Shown here piece after piece: positions 5,007 through 5,773 of a stretch of 5,773 nucleotides of DNA. The notes beneath the pieces were generated by a model. It was not told where the DNA came from. It did no database searches and was given only the letters and a program-made list of their open reading frames with translations. This DNA comes from an uncultured Oscillospiraceae bacterium (GTDB lineage: Bacteria > Bacillota > Clostridia > Oscillospirales > Oscillospiraceae), in assembly GCA_910577805.1 (NCBI GenBank), contig CAJTOE010000157.1, positions 1-5,773 on the forward strand, given 5' to 3'. Within the stretch, counting starts at the first letter, position 1; each line of letters begins with the position of its first letter. A program made the position numbers and the translations under genes.

Positions 5007-5773
5007 ATGCGTAAGCTCATCATCGAAAAAAATGCTGTGAAGCAAAATATCCAGGTCGTCAAGTCCCACGCGGGGAAATCCGCCATCTACGGCGTGCTCA
5101 CCGGCGACGGCGGCGGCGCAGGAGCGGCCCAGCTGGCCCGTCTGCTCCGGGCGGAGGGCATCGGCCGCTTTGCGGTGGGAGAGGTGTCCGAGGCGGAGGC
5201 CATCCGCAAGGCGGGATTTGTAGACGAGGAGATTTTAATGCTGCGCTCCACCCTGGACCGGGAGGAGCTGGAGCGGTTAGTCGATCTGAACGTGGTCTGT
5301 ACCGTCAGCTCGGTGGACACCGGCCTGGCCCTGAACGCCCTGGCGGAGAACCGCTCCACCGTGGCGGAGGCCCACATCCAGGTGGACACCGGTATGGGCT
5401 TCGGGGGATTCCTGGTGGGGGAGCCGGAGAAAATTTTATTGGCGTACCGCTCTTTGCCCAACGTGGCCCTTTCGGGAATTTATACGCAGATCCACGCCAC
5501 CCGCCGCGCCCAGGAGGTCCAGGAGCAGCTGGACCAGTTCGAGCGGGTCCAGAAAGAGATACACGCCGCCGGTTTTGAAACGGGGGTGGTCCATGCCGCC
5601 GGGTCCTACGCCCTGCTGCACACGGACTTCGCCCGGCTGGACGCGGTGCGGGCGGGGTCGGTGCTGCTGGGCCGGTGCCGCCGGAGCCGGGACGACAAGC
5701 TGGCCGCTGTCGGCCACGGAGAGGTGTCCCTGACGGAGCTGCGCTGGCTGCCCAAGGGCCATACGGTCGGGAC
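5007..5773 (+). CDS. Alanine-racemase-like protein lacking the PLP lysine (3' end outside window)
   Basis: The frame is open from the ATG at 5007 to the window end (255 full codons), with GAGAGGG 7 nt upstream of the start. The protein follows the alanine racemase N-terminal barrel: FAVGEVSEAEAIRKAG (55-70) corresponds to the FAV..eEA..LR.aG block; AHIQVDTGMG at 122-131; LSGIYTQIHA at 155-164; VHAAGSYAL at 195-203; RLDAVRAGSVLLG at 210-222; and PKGHTVG near 249-255, where the C-terminal beta domain begins. True racemases have Lys39 (PLP Schiff base) in VKANAYGHG; here the aligned stretch is VLTGDGGGAG, with Thr32 for Lys39 and Gly36 for Tyr43. Also changed are the carbamylated-Lys position (Gln125), the Arg of DTGMGR (Phe132) and the THF histidine (Gln161). 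Arg215 and Ser200 are kept. PLP racemase chemistry is therefore unlikely. Its substrate and role are unknown. It is divergent from the perR operon with no evident functional tie. Confidence 0.85.
   Translation, partial: MRKLIIEKNAVKQNIQVVKSHAGKSAIYGVLTGDGGGAGAAQLARLLRAEGIGRFAVGEVSEAEAIRKAGFVDEEILMLRSTLDREELERLVDLNVVCTVSSVDTGLALNALAENRSTVAEAHIQVDTGMGFGGFLVGEPEKILLAYRSLPNVALSGIYTQIHATRRAQEVQEQLDQFERVQKEIHAAGFETGVVHAAGSYALLHTDFARLDAVRAGSVLLGRCRRSRDDKLAAVGHGEVSLTELRWLPKGHTVG

Noticed and set aside
5087..5762. Minus-strand frames opposite the alanine-racemase-like gene
   Set aside because: The plus-strand frame matches the alanine racemase fold along its whole length; the antisense frames are low-complexity shadows.

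Overview
The window fits a GC-rich Gram-positive anaerobe of the class Clostridia. MutS2, a PerR-type Fur repressor, reverse rubrerythrin and rubredoxin are a typical obligate-anaerobe Firmicutes set. Codon use is strongly G/C at third positions, Shine-Dalgarno sites are strong, and a palindromic intergenic element looks like those I recall from gut Oscillospiraceae (relatives of Flavonifractor or Oscillibacter). The genus is an inference; only the protein families are read directly.

Layout: (1) 1-2261 (+) is mutS2, missing about 40 N-terminal codons that lie before the window. It carries the full MutS-type ATPase, coiled coil, KOW-like segment and C-terminal Smr domain. (2) 2278-2357 holds two strong hairpins back to back, a terminator pair between convergent genes. 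(3) 2486-3226 (-) is an AT-rich gene for a DUF3825-like protein of unknown function, starting with GTG. It looks like a transferred gene. (4) 3339-3552 is a non-coding element of about 214 bp with 12-bp terminal inverted repeats and a series of internal hairpins, MITE/REP-like. (5) 3570-4837 (-) is a compact peroxide-defence operon: a sigma-A-type promoter, perR, reverse rubrerythrin (rbr), a 51-residue rubredoxin, and a perfect 12-bp terminator hairpin. (6) 5007-5773 (+), divergent from the operon, is the 5' part of an alanine-racemase-like protein that runs off the window.

The operon reads as one functional unit. PerR, with all five regulatory metal ligands and four structural cysteines, senses peroxide. 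Reverse rubrerythrin reduces H2O2 (and O2) to water. The adjacent rubredoxin is the likely electron carrier from an NAD(P)H:rubredoxin oxidoreductase encoded elsewhere.

The two most unusual signals are at the protein level. The rubredoxin's first iron-binding knuckle is Cys-Pro-Cys (CXC) where the family has CXXC. The alanine-racemase-like protein has Thr where the PLP-binding lysine should be, along with several other lost active-site residues, so it is probably not a racemase. I found no CRISPR array, tRNA, rRNA, insertion sequence or recognisable riboswitch.
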